A DNA stretch of 64,000 bases from Acidaminococcus timonensis. Lineage in GTDB: Bacteria > Bacillota > Negativicutes > Acidaminococcales > Acidaminococcaceae. Made by a program: the position numbers and the translations under genes. Under the pieces are notes generated by a model. The model searched no databases, was not told the origin of the DNA, and worked only from the letters and a program-made list of their open reading frames with translations. Location of the stretch: positions 992,001 through 1,056,000 of the forward strand of contig NZ_FNWH01000006.1 in NCBI RefSeq assembly GCF_900106585.1, read 5' to 3'. Positions 14,150-22,786 of the stretch are shown here, piece after piece (position 1 is the first letter of the stretch; the number at the start of each line of letters is the position of its first letter).

Positions 14150-17100
14150 ACTTATCCAAATCCGGTGCATCCGGCAGTTTCTTTCCATCAGAAAGGAAGA
14201 ATTCCTTCAAAATAGATTCAGCCATATTGTTGACTCTGAAAGGAGGCACCTTTTTCCCTTCCAGTGCCGTTATATAGGTAGCAGCATCTTCTTTCACAAT
14301 GTATTTTTTCACGTCATCGAACCGTCCATAGGCATTGTAATTTTGTTCATTAACGTGAGCATCCAGCATTTGGCAGACCACTTCTTCCGGAATCCCAAAA
14401 TACTTTGTAACTTTTCCCACCTGCCGTTTTCGTTCCGCATTGGCATACTGATGGATATAATCCATAAACGTGCAGTCTGGTTCCATACGAACGTCCCCTG
14501 CTTCCACATCATGGAGGAACAAATTGGCATACTTCTGTTCTTCCTGAGACAAGGACGCAAAAGCCTTGTGCAGTTGCTCCAGCGTCGTCTCTTTTTCTGC
14601 AGGATCCACATCTGGCTGGGTCAGGATCTTTCGATACTTTTCAAATCGGGAATTCAGATATTGGGAATCAATCAATCCGGTGGAAAGTTCCGTCAGATAA
14701 GGATCGATGGCAAAAGTGGGGTCCACACCGCCACCTCCACCTGAAGGTTCATTCCGCAGTTCTTTGTACCGTTCCAGAAGTATCTTATACTGTTCCCGGG
14801 TCGGAATGACAGAAATGGTTCCCGTTTTCTCTCCCGTATCCAGATCCGTAATCGGATATTCCTGTGTGTCCCAGGTAAAGCCCTGGATTTGTGCCGCCTG
14901 CAGATAAGTAGAAAATTCCCGGAACAGCTTGGCAAATTTGCCCCGGACTGTATTGTCTTCCGGAAGCCGTTCCATATCAGGAACGCCAGCTTCCCGGAAG
15001 ACCTGCGCCATATCCTGGAATCGTTCATTCATGTGCTGTAGATTTTGAGGTAAATGGTCAGCAAACAGACCCCAGGGCTTATCCCCGGAATACAGTTTCA
15101 TGGCGTTTTCAATATTCTGTTTCATAGTATGAGGATACCGGTAATACCGAATGGAACCAAAGGGTTTTTCATTGATGTTGTATAGTCGATTGGTCCTGGA
15201 AAAAGCCTGGATCAAATTCTCATAGGTAAGCATCTTATCCAAATATAATGTATTGATCCATTTGGAATCAAATCCCGTAAGCATCTGGTTCACCACAATC
15301 AGCAGATCCAGTTGCTGTTCCTTTTTGCATCCTCTATAAGGGGCTTTATGGGACAACCGGGCAGCTACGTCCTTTTTAAACCGATCATATCCTGCCAAAT
15401 CAAACTGCTGCTGATAAAGATTGTTATAATCCTGCAGCATGTCTATGAGCCCATTTTCCTTGGATAAAGACCGCTGACCTCCTTTGTTGTCAATGGTAGG
15501 ATCGAACAGCCCGGTCACTTTCAGCCGAGGTGCTTTGGCTCGGAATTTTTTGTAGTACCGGATGGCTTCCGGAATGCTGCTGGTGGCAAAAATGGCATGG
15601 AATTGTCCTCCCTGGCTCAACGTCATCCAGTTCTTCAGGATATCGTCCACCACTGCATTCTGATACTCGTCCGTTTCAAATTGGGCTTTTGGTACATAAT
15701 CTTCAATGCCCTTGATCCAGTTTCCATCATTCCCTACTCGTCCTGCCATGGGAACTTCATTGGGACGGACAAAACGGTAATAGATTGCTTTTTTGGCAGG
15801 ATCTGCCAGGGCTTCCGCCACGGTCTGAGCTTTGGCTTCCTGCAGCCCCACCTTTTCCCGCAGGGCTTTATCCGGGTAAACCATTACCATCGTTGGATCG
15901 AATCCAAGCACATTCTTGTCCCGGATTCCATCTGCAATGCTGTACCGGTGCAGTTCATTGCCAAACACATCTGCCGTAGTGCTGAGTGCCTTTTCGTTTT
16001 CCTGGAATACAGGAGTGCCTGTAAAGCCAAAGAATAGGGCATGAGGGAAGGTCGTTTTGATATTGCTGAGCATTTCTCCAAAGGTGGACCGGTGACATTC
16101 ATCCAGGATAAAGACTAAGCGTTTTTCCCGGATTTCTTCCAGATCTTTTTCCCGCCCTTTGGCCATGCCGTCTTCCCGTATTTTGCTCATCTTTTGGATG
16201 GACGAAACAATCAGGGTATCTTTGGGATCATTGCTTTTCAGTTTGGTCAGCAGGGCAATAGTATCTTCTGTTGCCTGCACGTCATCTGCATCATCAGCAA
16301 AACCCCGATATTCCTTCAAAGATTGGGTTCCCAATTCAATTCGATCCATAAGGAACACGACCTTGTCCGCATCCTTGGAGCTGGCAATCAGCTGGGCACT
16401 CTTGAAAGAAGTCATGGTCTTCCCGGAACCGGTGGTATGCCACACATATCCCCCAAGCTGGCTTCCATCTTCCCAGTCATTTTTGGCCACCCGGTCGGAA
16501 ATCTTGGTGGAAGCATAGTATTGGTAGCTTCGCATAACCTTCAGGATACCGTCGCTGTCATCGGCAACCGTATAGAATCCAATCAACTGATGGGCCATAG
16601 GAATGGATAGAAGTTCAGAAGCTATACGCTGCCAGTCATTGATTGGTTCATTATTGAAATCTGCCCAATGGAAGTAAAAATCCGGATTGAAATTTCCCTC
16701 TGGACCCGGATTGGCATAGTAGACCGTTTCTTCCGGATTCATGGCCACGAATACCTGCACCAGTGAAAACAGCCCTGTAAAAACCTGTTCCTTGGCATAT
16801 TTCGCAATCTGATTGGCTGCTTCTGATACGGGAACCCCGCTCCGTTTCAACTCAATATGAAACAAAGGCATCCCATTGATCAGCAGCATCAAATCTCCCC
16901 GCCGATCTTGTCCCAGGAGATTTTTCCGAGCGAACTCCGGCTGTTCCACAATCTGATATCGGCTTTGGCCCGCGGCAATTTCCAATCGGTCGTAAATCTT
17001 TAAGCTCACTTCTTTACCATAATGAAGGGCATCCTTAGGATTTCTCCGAGTAATGGAAACCGTCTTGCCATTGATGAATCCGTTCAGTGCCAGAGGCGTC

Positions 17101-17324
17101 CGCAAAGAACGAATTTGGTCCAGCAGCTGGTCCATTTCTTCTTTATTGAGAGGGACCCCATTCAGCCGGTCGATATTCTGATTGTTTTCATACAGGATAT
17201 CCGCCCAGTTCTGGATCAGGTCCTGTTCCGTCGGATGATGAAGGACCTCTTTGGCCCATCCATGATTTTGCAAAGCCCGTATCAAAGCGGACTCAAAATC
17301 AGCTTCTTTCGTAAATCCACTCAT
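14148..17324 (-). CDS. hsdR: Type I restriction enzyme, R (translocase/endonuclease) subunit
   Basis: A 1058-residue HsdR. The N-terminal nuclease domain shows GDLMLLINGMPLFHIELKRSG (Asp near 143, ELK near 158-160). The motor domains show Walker A HTTGSGKTMTS (about 296-303), VFILDECHRSTFGE (DECH box) and FFGFTGTPVF. Further on come VNQMLTGFDSKWINTLYLDK and AFSRTNRLYN (late helicase motifs), then a helical C-terminal domain that docks on the methylase. With HsdM and HsdS it cleaves DNA far from unmethylated targets after ATP-driven translocation. The frame is intact. It lies beyond an IS element from hsdS, so it may no longer be transcribed with hsdMS. Confidence 0.95.
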   Translation of the reverse strand: MSGFTKEADFESALIRALQNHGWAKEVLHHPTEQDLIQNWADILYENNQNIDRLNGVPLNKEEMDQLLDQIRSLRTPLALNGFINGKTVSITRRNPKDALHYGKEVSLKIYDRLEIAAGQSRYQIVEQPEFARKNLLGQDRRGDLMLLINGMPLFHIELKRSGVPVSEAANQIAKYAKEQVFTGLFSLVQVFVAMNPEETVYYANPGPEGNFNPDFYFHWADFNNEPINDWQRIASELLSIPMAHQLIGFYTVADDSDGILKVMRSYQYYASTKISDRVAKNDWEDGSQLGGYVWHTTGSGKTMTSFKSAQLIASSKDADKVVFLMDRIELGTQSLKEYRGFADDADDVQATEDTIALLTKLKSNDPKDTLIVSSIQKMSKIREDGMAKGREKDLEEIREKRLVFILDECHRSTFGEMLSNIKTTFPHALFFGFTGTPVFQENEKALSTTADVFGNELHRYSIADGIRDKNVLGFDPTMVMVYPDKALREKVGLQEAKAQTVAEALADPAKKAIYYRFVRPNEVPMAGRVGNDGNWIKGIEDYVPKAQFETDEYQNAVVDDILKNWMTLSQGGQFHAIFATSSIPEAIRYYKKFRAKAPRLKVTGLFDPTIDNKGGQRSLSKENGLIDMLQDYNNLYQQQFDLAGYDRFKKDVAARLSHKAPYRGCKKEQQLDLLIVVNQMLTGFDSKWINTLYLDKMLTYENLIQAFSRTNRLYNINEKPFGSIRYYRYPHTMKQNIENAMKLYSGDKPWGLFADHLPQNLQHMNERFQDMAQVFREAGVPDMERLPEDNTVRGKFAKLFREFSTYLQAAQIQGFTWDTQEYPITDLDTGEKTGTISVIPTREQYKILLERYKELRNEPSGGGGGVDPTFAIDPYLTELSTGLIDSQYLNSRFEKYRKILTQPDVDPAEKETTLEQLHKAFASLSQEEQKYANLFLHDVEAGDVRMEPDCTFMDYIHQYANAERKRQVGKVTKYFGIPEEVVCQMLDAHVNEQNYNAYGRFDDVKKYIVKEDAATYITALEGKKVPPFRVNNMAESILKEFFLSDGKKLPDAPDLDK

Positions 17325-17398
17325 ATTTTTTGGCTCCTTACTGTATATATATCCGTTTAGATCAAGATCGGTGATGTGACCCCAAAAAGTTAGACCTT

Positions 17399-17436
17399 AG
17401 TAACGAGATGGTTTTTACCGTCTCGTTACTTTTTTA
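17399..17436 (+). terminator. Hairpin at the left end of the IS element
   Basis: AGTAACGAGATGGT and ACCGTCTCGTTACT form a stem with loop TTTT and one mismatch, followed on the plus strand by a run of T. It could stop transcription entering or leaving the element. Confidence 0.6.
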
Positions 17437-18279
17437 TGCTGCCTGCAAGGAAAGCCTGTATTGAACAGGACTTTTCCAGCCCAGTTTTTCCTTGATTCTT
17501 TGCTCGTTATAGTATTTGATGTATCGTTCGATAGCGCCTTTTAATTCTTTGTAGCTGTAGTAGGTCACTCCGTAATATATTTCCTGCTTCAGTAAGCCGA
17601 AGAAGTTTTCCATTACAGCGTTATCATGACAGTTGCCTTTTCGAGACATGCTCTGAAAAATTCGTTCGTTTTTTAGTCTTTTGGTATAGAATTTCATTTG
17701 GTATGCCCAGCCCTGATCGGAGTGAAATGTTCTTCGATACGGACAATCAGCAGTAATTTTGATTGCTTTGGCTTGAGCTTCCAGTATGCTGTTAGCCGAA
17801 GGATATTTGGCTATTCCATAGCTGATGATTTCATTATTGAACATGTCCAGGAAAGGATCCAGATAAAGCTTGCGCAGAGTCAAATGTCCCTGTGAATCTG
17901 CTTCATAGTATTTGAATTCTGAAGTGTCGGTCGTAATCTTCTGGTGAGGGATATTCGTCTCAAAACGACGATGTATCCTATTTGGAGCAATGGTTCCTAC
18001 CTTACCCTTATAGGAGCTGTATTTACGGCTCTTCCGGGTAAAAGATGTTACCTGAAGGCTCAGTTTCTGCATGATACGTTGAACTTTCTTCTTGTTCACG
18101 CAAATCCCTTGGTTCTTTAGCTCACCGGTCATGCGACGGTATCCATAATCTTTATGCTGGCTGCGGATTTCCTGTATTTTCTCCTCTACTTCCTGGTCTG
18201 GATTCTCGCGGTCAAACCGTTTCTGCCAGTACATATAGGTTGCTTTGGGCATTTGCGTATAGGAGAGAATGTCTTTCAA
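17434..18279 (-). CDS. IS3-family transposase OrfB (DDE integrase domain)
   Basis: A 281-residue integrase-core protein. An HTH_21-like segment (EIRSQHKDYGYRRMTGEL) precedes the catalytic core with ITTDTSEFKYYE (first Asp), RTFHSDQGWAYQMKFY (second Asp) and NCHDNAVMENFFGLLKQEIY (Glu), the DDE triad of the rve fold. It ends in YNEQRIKEKLGWKSPVQYR, typical of IS3/IS150-like elements. Its ATG overlaps the orfA stop in ATGA. The full transposase may be made as an OrfAB fusion by frameshifting or as separate coupled proteins. Confidence 0.92.
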   Translation of the reverse strand: MKDILSYTQMPKATYMYWQKRFDRENPDQEVEEKIQEIRSQHKDYGYRRMTGELKNQGICVNKKKVQRIMQKLSLQVTSFTRKSRKYSSYKGKVGTIAPNRIHRRFETNIPHQKITTDTSEFKYYEADSQGHLTLRKLYLDPFLDMFNNEIISYGIAKYPSANSILEAQAKAIKITADCPYRRTFHSDQGWAYQMKFYTKRLKNERIFQSMSRKGNCHDNAVMENFFGLLKQEIYYGVTYYSYKELKGAIERYIKYYNEQRIKEKLGWKSPVQYRLSLQAA

Positions 18280-18854
18280 CTTGAATGATCCTCGGAGACT
18301 GGAGATGATTTTCGCAACTCTCTCATTTTTGCTTCGTCCTCTAAACGCAGTCTCCTCAGTTCTTTTAAAAAAGCATTCTCTATTCGGAGTTTAAGGTTTT
18401 CATTCTCTAACTCCTGGACATGTTCCACACTGATGTTGACCATCGGTTGTTGAACCTGGGTATCTGTTTTTTTGGGTTTTGATTGGCTCAAAGTCTTTTT
18501 CCTACCTTTTTTATGTGACCGTAACGCATCCGGCCCCGCAATTTTAAATTCATTGACCCATCTGGAAATCAATGACGGATTGTTGATTCCTACACGAATT
18601 GCCAATTCCTGATATGAGATTTCATTTGTTAAGTAAGACTCTACCACAGAAAGTTTTTCTTTGAAAGAGTATATTTTTTGAGAGCGAGATCTCTTCAGAC
18701 CATTATCTCCAAATGCCTTGTAAGCAGCAGCCCACTTTAGCAGCTGGCTGCTACTTGCCATCCCATATTTACGTGAAATAGAAATACACCCTTTGTCACT
18801 GTTCAAGTATTCCAGTACTATTTTTTTCTTAAATTCATAGCTGTGTCTTGCCAT
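18276..18854 (-). CDS. IS3-family transposase OrfA (helix-turn-helix)
   Basis: A 192-residue DNA-binding partner of OrfB. It contains two helix-turn-helix repeats (YLNSDKGCISISRKYGM and YLTNEISYQELAIRVGINN), a basic linker (SHKKGRKKTLSQSKPKK) and a C-terminal leucine-rich coiled coil (HVQELENENLKLRIENAFLK) used to dimerise. I chose MARHSYEF at 18854; an ATG 18 bp upstream lies inside the terminal hairpin of the element. Confidence 0.88.
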   Translation of the reverse strand: MARHSYEFKKKIVLEYLNSDKGCISISRKYGMASSSQLLKWAAAYKAFGDNGLKRSRSQKIYSFKEKLSVVESYLTNEISYQELAIRVGINNPSLISRWVNEFKIAGPDALRSHKKGRKKTLSQSKPKKTDTQVQQPMVNISVEHVQELENENLKLRIENAFLKELRRLRLEDEAKMRELRKSSPVSEDHSS

Positions 18855-18862
18855 AAAAAAAC

Positions 18863-18905
18863 TAACCCCCAATTGTTAGATTTTTGGTCTAACAATTGGG
18901 GGTCA
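18863..18905 (-). terminator. Terminator-like hairpin built from the right inverted repeat of the IS
   Basis: The right terminal repeat (18888-18905) is mirrored by TAACCCCCAATTGTTAGA at 18863-18880: 18-bp arms with one mismatch and a 7-nt loop. On the minus strand the stem is followed within a few bases by seven T, just before orfA. It should block transcription arriving from hsdS. Confidence 0.7.
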
Positions 18906-18914
18906 GCTCACGGA

Positions 18915-19472
18915 TCAAAAAGCACTTTTTTGCATACGCTGATGAAGGGTGATGAGGTGATTGATGCTATCTAAATAAGCACCGATTTTTTCTTGTTCCT
19001 GTACAGAAGGTATCATCACTTCTGTTGTCAGGATATTATCGTTGTAAAGTCTTTTTATCGTGCTTCCTTCAATTCCTGCCCATTGAATCACTTCGTAAAG
19101 ATACTTCAAAAATAGATTTACAATCGATTTGTCATGTCTCAACCAAACAATATTGGAGTCCTGAAAATATGCGTCTTCTCCTGTATATTCAACAGTTCTT
19201 CCAATACTTCCTGAAGCGGAAATCAAAATATCTCCCTTTTCCGGATAAGGATACATTTGCTTATACTCATTAAAAAGCTCTCTTGGAATATAGGCGTCAG
19301 GAACGCCACCAAAAGTCCCGATTTTATAAAATGGAATATCTACTTTTTCCGATGTTTGATCTTTAAAAATCCGCTTACACATGGCAACGGCCCCGAAATC
19401 CCCCAACTTACGCTGTTCCCAATCGTCTGTGAAGCCTTTGAATCTTAGTGCCGGTTTTTTCTTTAGGGCCAT
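18915..19472 (-). CDS. hsdS: Type I restriction specificity subunit, half-size
   Basis: A 185-residue protein, about half the usual HsdS length of near 400. It begins RFKGFTDDWEQRKLGD, the conserved start of a target-recognition domain, continues through the DNA-reading part (PYPEKGDILISASGSIGR, YFQDSNIVWLRHDKS) and ends in one conserved helix (VQEQEKIGAYLDSINHLITL, then HQRMQKSAF). The second recognition domain is absent. Half-size HsdS proteins can dimerise and stay active in known type I systems, so it may still work. The stop is 10 bp before an IS element. The segment encoding TLHQR carries the 12-bp core of the recombinase-flanking repeats. It starts 1 nt after the hsdM stop. Confidence 0.88.
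   Translation of the reverse strand: MALKKKPALRFKGFTDDWEQRKLGDFGAVAMCKRIFKDQTSEKVDIPFYKIGTFGGVPDAYIPRELFNEYKQMYPYPEKGDILISASGSIGRTVEYTGEDAYFQDSNIVWLRHDKSIVNLFLKYLYEVIQWAGIEGSTIKRLYNDNILTTEVMIPSVQEQEKIGAYLDSINHLITLHQRMQKSAF
18938..18949. repeat. 12-bp copy of the recombination-site core inside hsdS
   Basis: GCTGATGAAGGG, identical to the first 12 bases at 14134-14149 and inverted relative to 13161-13172. It lies in the conserved helix of hsdS, the usual crossover point in phase-variable hsdS loci. Confidence 0.7.
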
Positions 19473-19473
19473 T

Positions 19474-22047
19474 TTATTTCCCTCCCAGAAGTTTCTTCAG
19501 CTCTTCAATCCCTTTCAGATCCATTTCCGGTCCAGTCAGTTCTCCCAGCATCTGGATGAGCTCATGCTCCGTTTGTTGGATGCCCTGTTCCACATCATCC
19601 AGAGTTTCAGCATATTTTTCATTCAGGTCCTGCAGCTTATGAATCAAGGATTCCAGCAGATTGACAGGCAATTGCGCCAATTGGGTAGAAATAGGCCGTA
19701 TCCATTGTAAATCCAACAGATGGATGATTTCATCCGGAGTCAGATTATGGATCTTTTCCCGAGTCTGTTCCACCAATTTCTCTTCGCTTTCTTTAACTGC
19801 CCGTTTCAGGCTCTTTTCTTCCTTATCAAGACATTCCACCTGCTGAAGGGTCTTCAGGGCCATTTCATTTTCTTCCGGATTTTTTTTCAATTCTTTCAAC
19901 AAAGGCGATATATTCTTCACTACAAAAGCATCGCCATTCTCATTCAAAGCAGAGGCTATGCTCTCTTTTTCTTCTTCCCCCATTTCATCCAATAGATTTT
20001 GGATTGCTTCGGGAATTTCCTGTAGCCGGTTCTGCTTGTTATGCAACTCGATCAATTGGTCCTGCAGATACGTCTCCTGTACCAGGCTGAAAGCCAGCAC
20101 ATGTCCCTGCCAGCCTTCCTGGACTTCTGCTTCCTTGCCATTCTTCTTTTTCACCACCATATGAGGGTCTACCTGATTGGCAGCAGAAAGTCCCTCTGCC
20201 TGGAGGATTTCCAGATCGCCGACAATCCGTCCATACTGGTTATGGAATAATTCATAAGCTTCATAGGGATCCAGAAGAGGAACTGTGGAAAAATGACGGA
20301 AAAGTTCCTGGGTGACATCTTCTTCCGCCTGGGCAATGGAAATTTTCTCCATTCCGTCAATCAGGGTATGGTGCAGATATTGGGGGAAATCCTTGAAATT
20401 CTGGGTAAATTTTTCTTGAAAATCTCTTACGGCCAGATTGTTTTCCACTGTCTTTCGGATATCCGGATTTTTCAGCTGAGCGTATCCCTGACAAGTGACA
20501 AAAAGCTCCTCTTTTAAAGTAGGGAACGTATCCCAGTAGGGCTGGAGTCCTGCCAGCTCGCTTTCCGGGATACCGCCAAACATGGTGGCATAGATATCCC
20601 AGCTTTCCGTAGGCTCTGATGAATCCACATACCGCGGAATATTCAGATTGTAGTCATTGGCACGGATTTCTTCTCGGCTCACTTTCCGGGCATACTGGGG
20701 TACATCCCGCCGGCTGATGACTGTATCCACAATCCGACGAATGTCAGAAGCCCGGAGCTTGTTATTTTTTCCTTCTTTCACAAAACCCTTAGAAGCATCT
20801 ACAATCAATACATCCGTATTCTCCCGTTTTTGCCGCAGTACCATGATAATGGTAGGAATCCCCGTGCCGAAAAAGATATTGGCCGGCAGGCCGATTATGG
20901 CATCGATATGATTGTATTCCACCAGGTTTTTCCGGATGGTTCCTTCCTCGCCGCCCCGGAAAAGGACCCCATGGGGCAGGACGATATTCATTATGCCGTC
21001 CGGTTTAAGATGATACAGGTCGTGGAGTAAAAATGCATAATCCGCCTTGGATTTGGGAGCCAGTCCAAAGCGAGAATACCGAGGATCGTTGTCTTTACCG
21101 CTGGGATCCCATTGCTGGCTGTAGGGAGGATTCGAGACCACCGCATCCACATAAAGCGGTTCGTAAGTCCCGGTGGGATCACTGTCATCAAAATAGGGCC
21201 AATCTTCTTCCAGTGTATCCCCATTCCTGGCAATGATGTTGGCAGGCAGGATACCTCGCATTACCAGATTCATACGGGTCAGGTTATAGGTATTTTGTTT
21301 CAGTTCCTGGGCATAATACCGGATTTTGTTGGCATCTTTCATATACTTGGCCGCTGCATGCCCTATGTTGATCAGCAAAGATCCCGACCCTGATGTAGGA
21401 TCATAGATGGAAATTTCTTCCCGGCCCTGAAGATAGTGGGCAATGATTTCTGACATCAACTGAGAAACTTCATGGGGGGTATAGAATTCCCCGGCTTTTT
21501 TCCCGGCGTTGGCTGCAAACTGACTGATTAGATATTCATAAATAAAACCCAGCACATCATAATCCTGTTTCCCATCCATGGGAATATCTTTGATTAACTG
21601 AAGCAGGTCTCGCACCGCTTTGGTCTGGGATTTGGTATTTTCTCCCAGTTTGCTTAACCCGGTTTCCAGTGTATTAAAAATTTTATCAAATACCAGTTTA
21701 TGCGTAGGAGAAATCAAACGGGTAAAAGAACTGAGAGCCGTACGGACATTGTCTACAGTAAAGTCGCTTCCCATGCTCAGCCAAGTAGAAAACATGTCTT
21801 TATAAGCAATAAAATAGCCCAAATTGTCCTGGACCATTTGAACCGTTTCCGTATCTTCCTCGTTCACATAGTCACGGATATCCTCCGGACGGTAATCCCG
21901 CTGCAGCAGATACCGTTCTTCTTGGTCGGACAGATATTTATAGAAAATAAATCCCAGTATATAATCTTTATATTCATTGGCTTCAATTTTAGACCGCATC
22001 TTATTGGCGCTTTCCCAGATTTTGGAAGCCAGTTTTTGTTTATTCAT
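19474..22047 (-). CDS. hsdM: Type I restriction modification, methyltransferase subunit
   Basis: An 857-residue N6-adenine methyltransferase subunit. The N-terminal helical domain (KIWESANKMRSKIEANEYKD) precedes the SAM domain with GEFYTPHEVSQLMSEI, ISIYDPTSGSGSLLINIGH (motif I, about residue 215) and DAVVSNPPYSQQWD (motif IV, NPPY). A C-terminal extension of over 300 residues, largely coiled coil (DKEEKSLKRAVKESEEKLVE), makes it longer than the enterobacterial form of about 520; long HsdM variants are common in Firmicutes. With HsdS it protects host DNA by methylation. Start at 22047 follows AAGGAGATATCAAA. It heads the R-M operon. Confidence 0.95.
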   Translation of the reverse strand: MNKQKLASKIWESANKMRSKIEANEYKDYILGFIFYKYLSDQEERYLLQRDYRPEDIRDYVNEEDTETVQMVQDNLGYFIAYKDMFSTWLSMGSDFTVDNVRTALSSFTRLISPTHKLVFDKIFNTLETGLSKLGENTKSQTKAVRDLLQLIKDIPMDGKQDYDVLGFIYEYLISQFAANAGKKAGEFYTPHEVSQLMSEIIAHYLQGREEISIYDPTSGSGSLLINIGHAAAKYMKDANKIRYYAQELKQNTYNLTRMNLVMRGILPANIIARNGDTLEEDWPYFDDSDPTGTYEPLYVDAVVSNPPYSQQWDPSGKDNDPRYSRFGLAPKSKADYAFLLHDLYHLKPDGIMNIVLPHGVLFRGGEEGTIRKNLVEYNHIDAIIGLPANIFFGTGIPTIIMVLRQKRENTDVLIVDASKGFVKEGKNNKLRASDIRRIVDTVISRRDVPQYARKVSREEIRANDYNLNIPRYVDSSEPTESWDIYATMFGGIPESELAGLQPYWDTFPTLKEELFVTCQGYAQLKNPDIRKTVENNLAVRDFQEKFTQNFKDFPQYLHHTLIDGMEKISIAQAEEDVTQELFRHFSTVPLLDPYEAYELFHNQYGRIVGDLEILQAEGLSAANQVDPHMVVKKKNGKEAEVQEGWQGHVLAFSLVQETYLQDQLIELHNKQNRLQEIPEAIQNLLDEMGEEEKESIASALNENGDAFVVKNISPLLKELKKNPEENEMALKTLQQVECLDKEEKSLKRAVKESEEKLVEQTREKIHNLTPDEIIHLLDLQWIRPISTQLAQLPVNLLESLIHKLQDLNEKYAETLDDVEQGIQQTEHELIQMLGELTGPEMDLKGIEELKKLLGGK

Positions 22048-22074
22048 TTTGATATCTCCTTACTTTGCTAGTTA

Positions 22075-22149
22075 TTAATAATTTTTTATTTTGTCTAAGA
22101 CTTTATCATGGCTGATCGCCAGTGCAGCCACTACATTGGCTGTTTTCAA
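22075..22149 (-). CDS. Possible 24-residue leader peptide before hsdM
   Basis: Between the hsdM promoter and hsdM, a small frame starts at TTG (22149) five bases after GGAGAG and ends in tandem stops 27 bp before hsdM. The product would be MKTANVVAALAISHDK plus eight mostly charged or polar residues. Good ribosome-site spacing and protein-like composition support it; its size and TTG start argue for caution. It could be a translated leader that controls hsdM, or a remnant of a longer gene, since the frame has a stop six codons upstream. Confidence 0.4.
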   Translation of the reverse strand: MKTANVVAALAISHDKVLDKIKNY

Positions 22150-22179
22150 TGCGTCTCTCCATTGTTAATACTATGGTTT

Positions 22180-22185
22180 ATTATA
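22180..22185 (-). promoter_or_regulatory. -10 box of the hsdM promoter
   Basis: TATAAT on the minus strand, about 130 bp upstream of hsdM and 31 bp upstream of the small leader frame. The -35 region (CTGAAA with an 18-bp spacer) is weak. Confidence 0.55.
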
Positions 22186-22355
22186 TCATGGACGCTGTAT
22201 AAATTTCAGGACAATAAAAAAAAGCCGGTATGTGTCAACAAGTTCCCGGTAAAACCTTTCTCCCGGTATAGTGATTCATTATGGTAGGGCGCCTACATGG
22301 AGGACAAATACCGGTTTCCAAAATACTCTGAAAGAGGCCATTTGTGGCCGAACGG

Positions 22356-22383
22356 TTTACTTTTTTGTATTATTCTGTATAAT
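22356..22383 (+). promoter_or_regulatory. Promoter of the small HTH gene
   Basis: TTTACT (22356-22361), a 16-bp spacer and TATAAT (22378-22383), reading toward the HTH gene. Confidence 0.6.
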
Positions 22384-22438
22384 CAGAGTTGTGCGTATGG
22401 AAAATACACATTCTATACCCTAATTCTTAGAAAGGCAG

Positions 22439-22681
22439 ATGACCATCCAAGTGAACGCAGTACGAAAACTGTTCCTGTGGCTGAAATCCTCAGGCATCAC
22501 CATCAAACGATTTGCAGAAAGTTCGGGCGTGTCGGAACGGACACTGAGACGCATCAAATCGCTGCTGCATAAAAAATCCAGCTATCGTCCCTCCCTGGCT
22601 ACCCTGAAACAGATTGAAAAGGCATCTGAACTGACGCTGAAGGAGCTGATGACCATCTACGATGATCTGGAGGCTGCCTGA
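22439..22681 (+). CDS. Small helix-turn-helix DNA-binding protein
   Basis: An 80-residue protein with an XRE-like helix-turn-helix: LFLWLKSSGITIKRFAESSG then VSERTLRRIKSLL, and a C-terminal helix region with LATLKQIEKASELTLKELMT. It resembles the small regulators that accompany prophages and plasmids. The AGAAAGGCAG before the ATG and its own promoter and terminator support expression. Its partner may be the phage-type replication gene that follows on the same strand. Confidence 0.65.
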   Translation: MTIQVNAVRKLFLWLKSSGITIKRFAESSGVSERTLRRIKSLLHKKSSYRPSLATLKQIEKASELTLKELMTIYDDLEAA

Positions 22682-22706
22682 CGGAAGGCCTTTTGTTTGC
22701 CTATAA

Positions 22707-22736
22707 CAACCGGGTTCCCAGTGGACCCGGTTTTTT
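22707..22736 (+). terminator. Terminator after the HTH gene
   Basis: ACCGGGT, a 9-nt loop, ACCCGGT and a T run. Confidence 0.8.
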
Positions 22737-22786
22737 CATGCTTTTTTCAGGATCTTCCCTGTTTTCTATGAAAGGAGTCTTGTCCG

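Larger units (their letters stand above)
17377..18905 (-). mobile_element. IS3-family insertion sequence
   Basis: A 1.53-kb element with imperfect terminal inverted repeats, TGACCCCAAAAAGTTAGAC on the left and GTCTAACAATTGGGGGTCA on the right, ending TG...CA as in the IS3 family. It carries overlapping orfA and orfB on the minus strand. The flanks (ATG on the left, GCT on the right) show no 3-4 bp target duplication, which suggests a deletion or recombination at one side after insertion. It sits between the hsdS stop (10 bp away) and hsdR. Confidence 0.85.
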
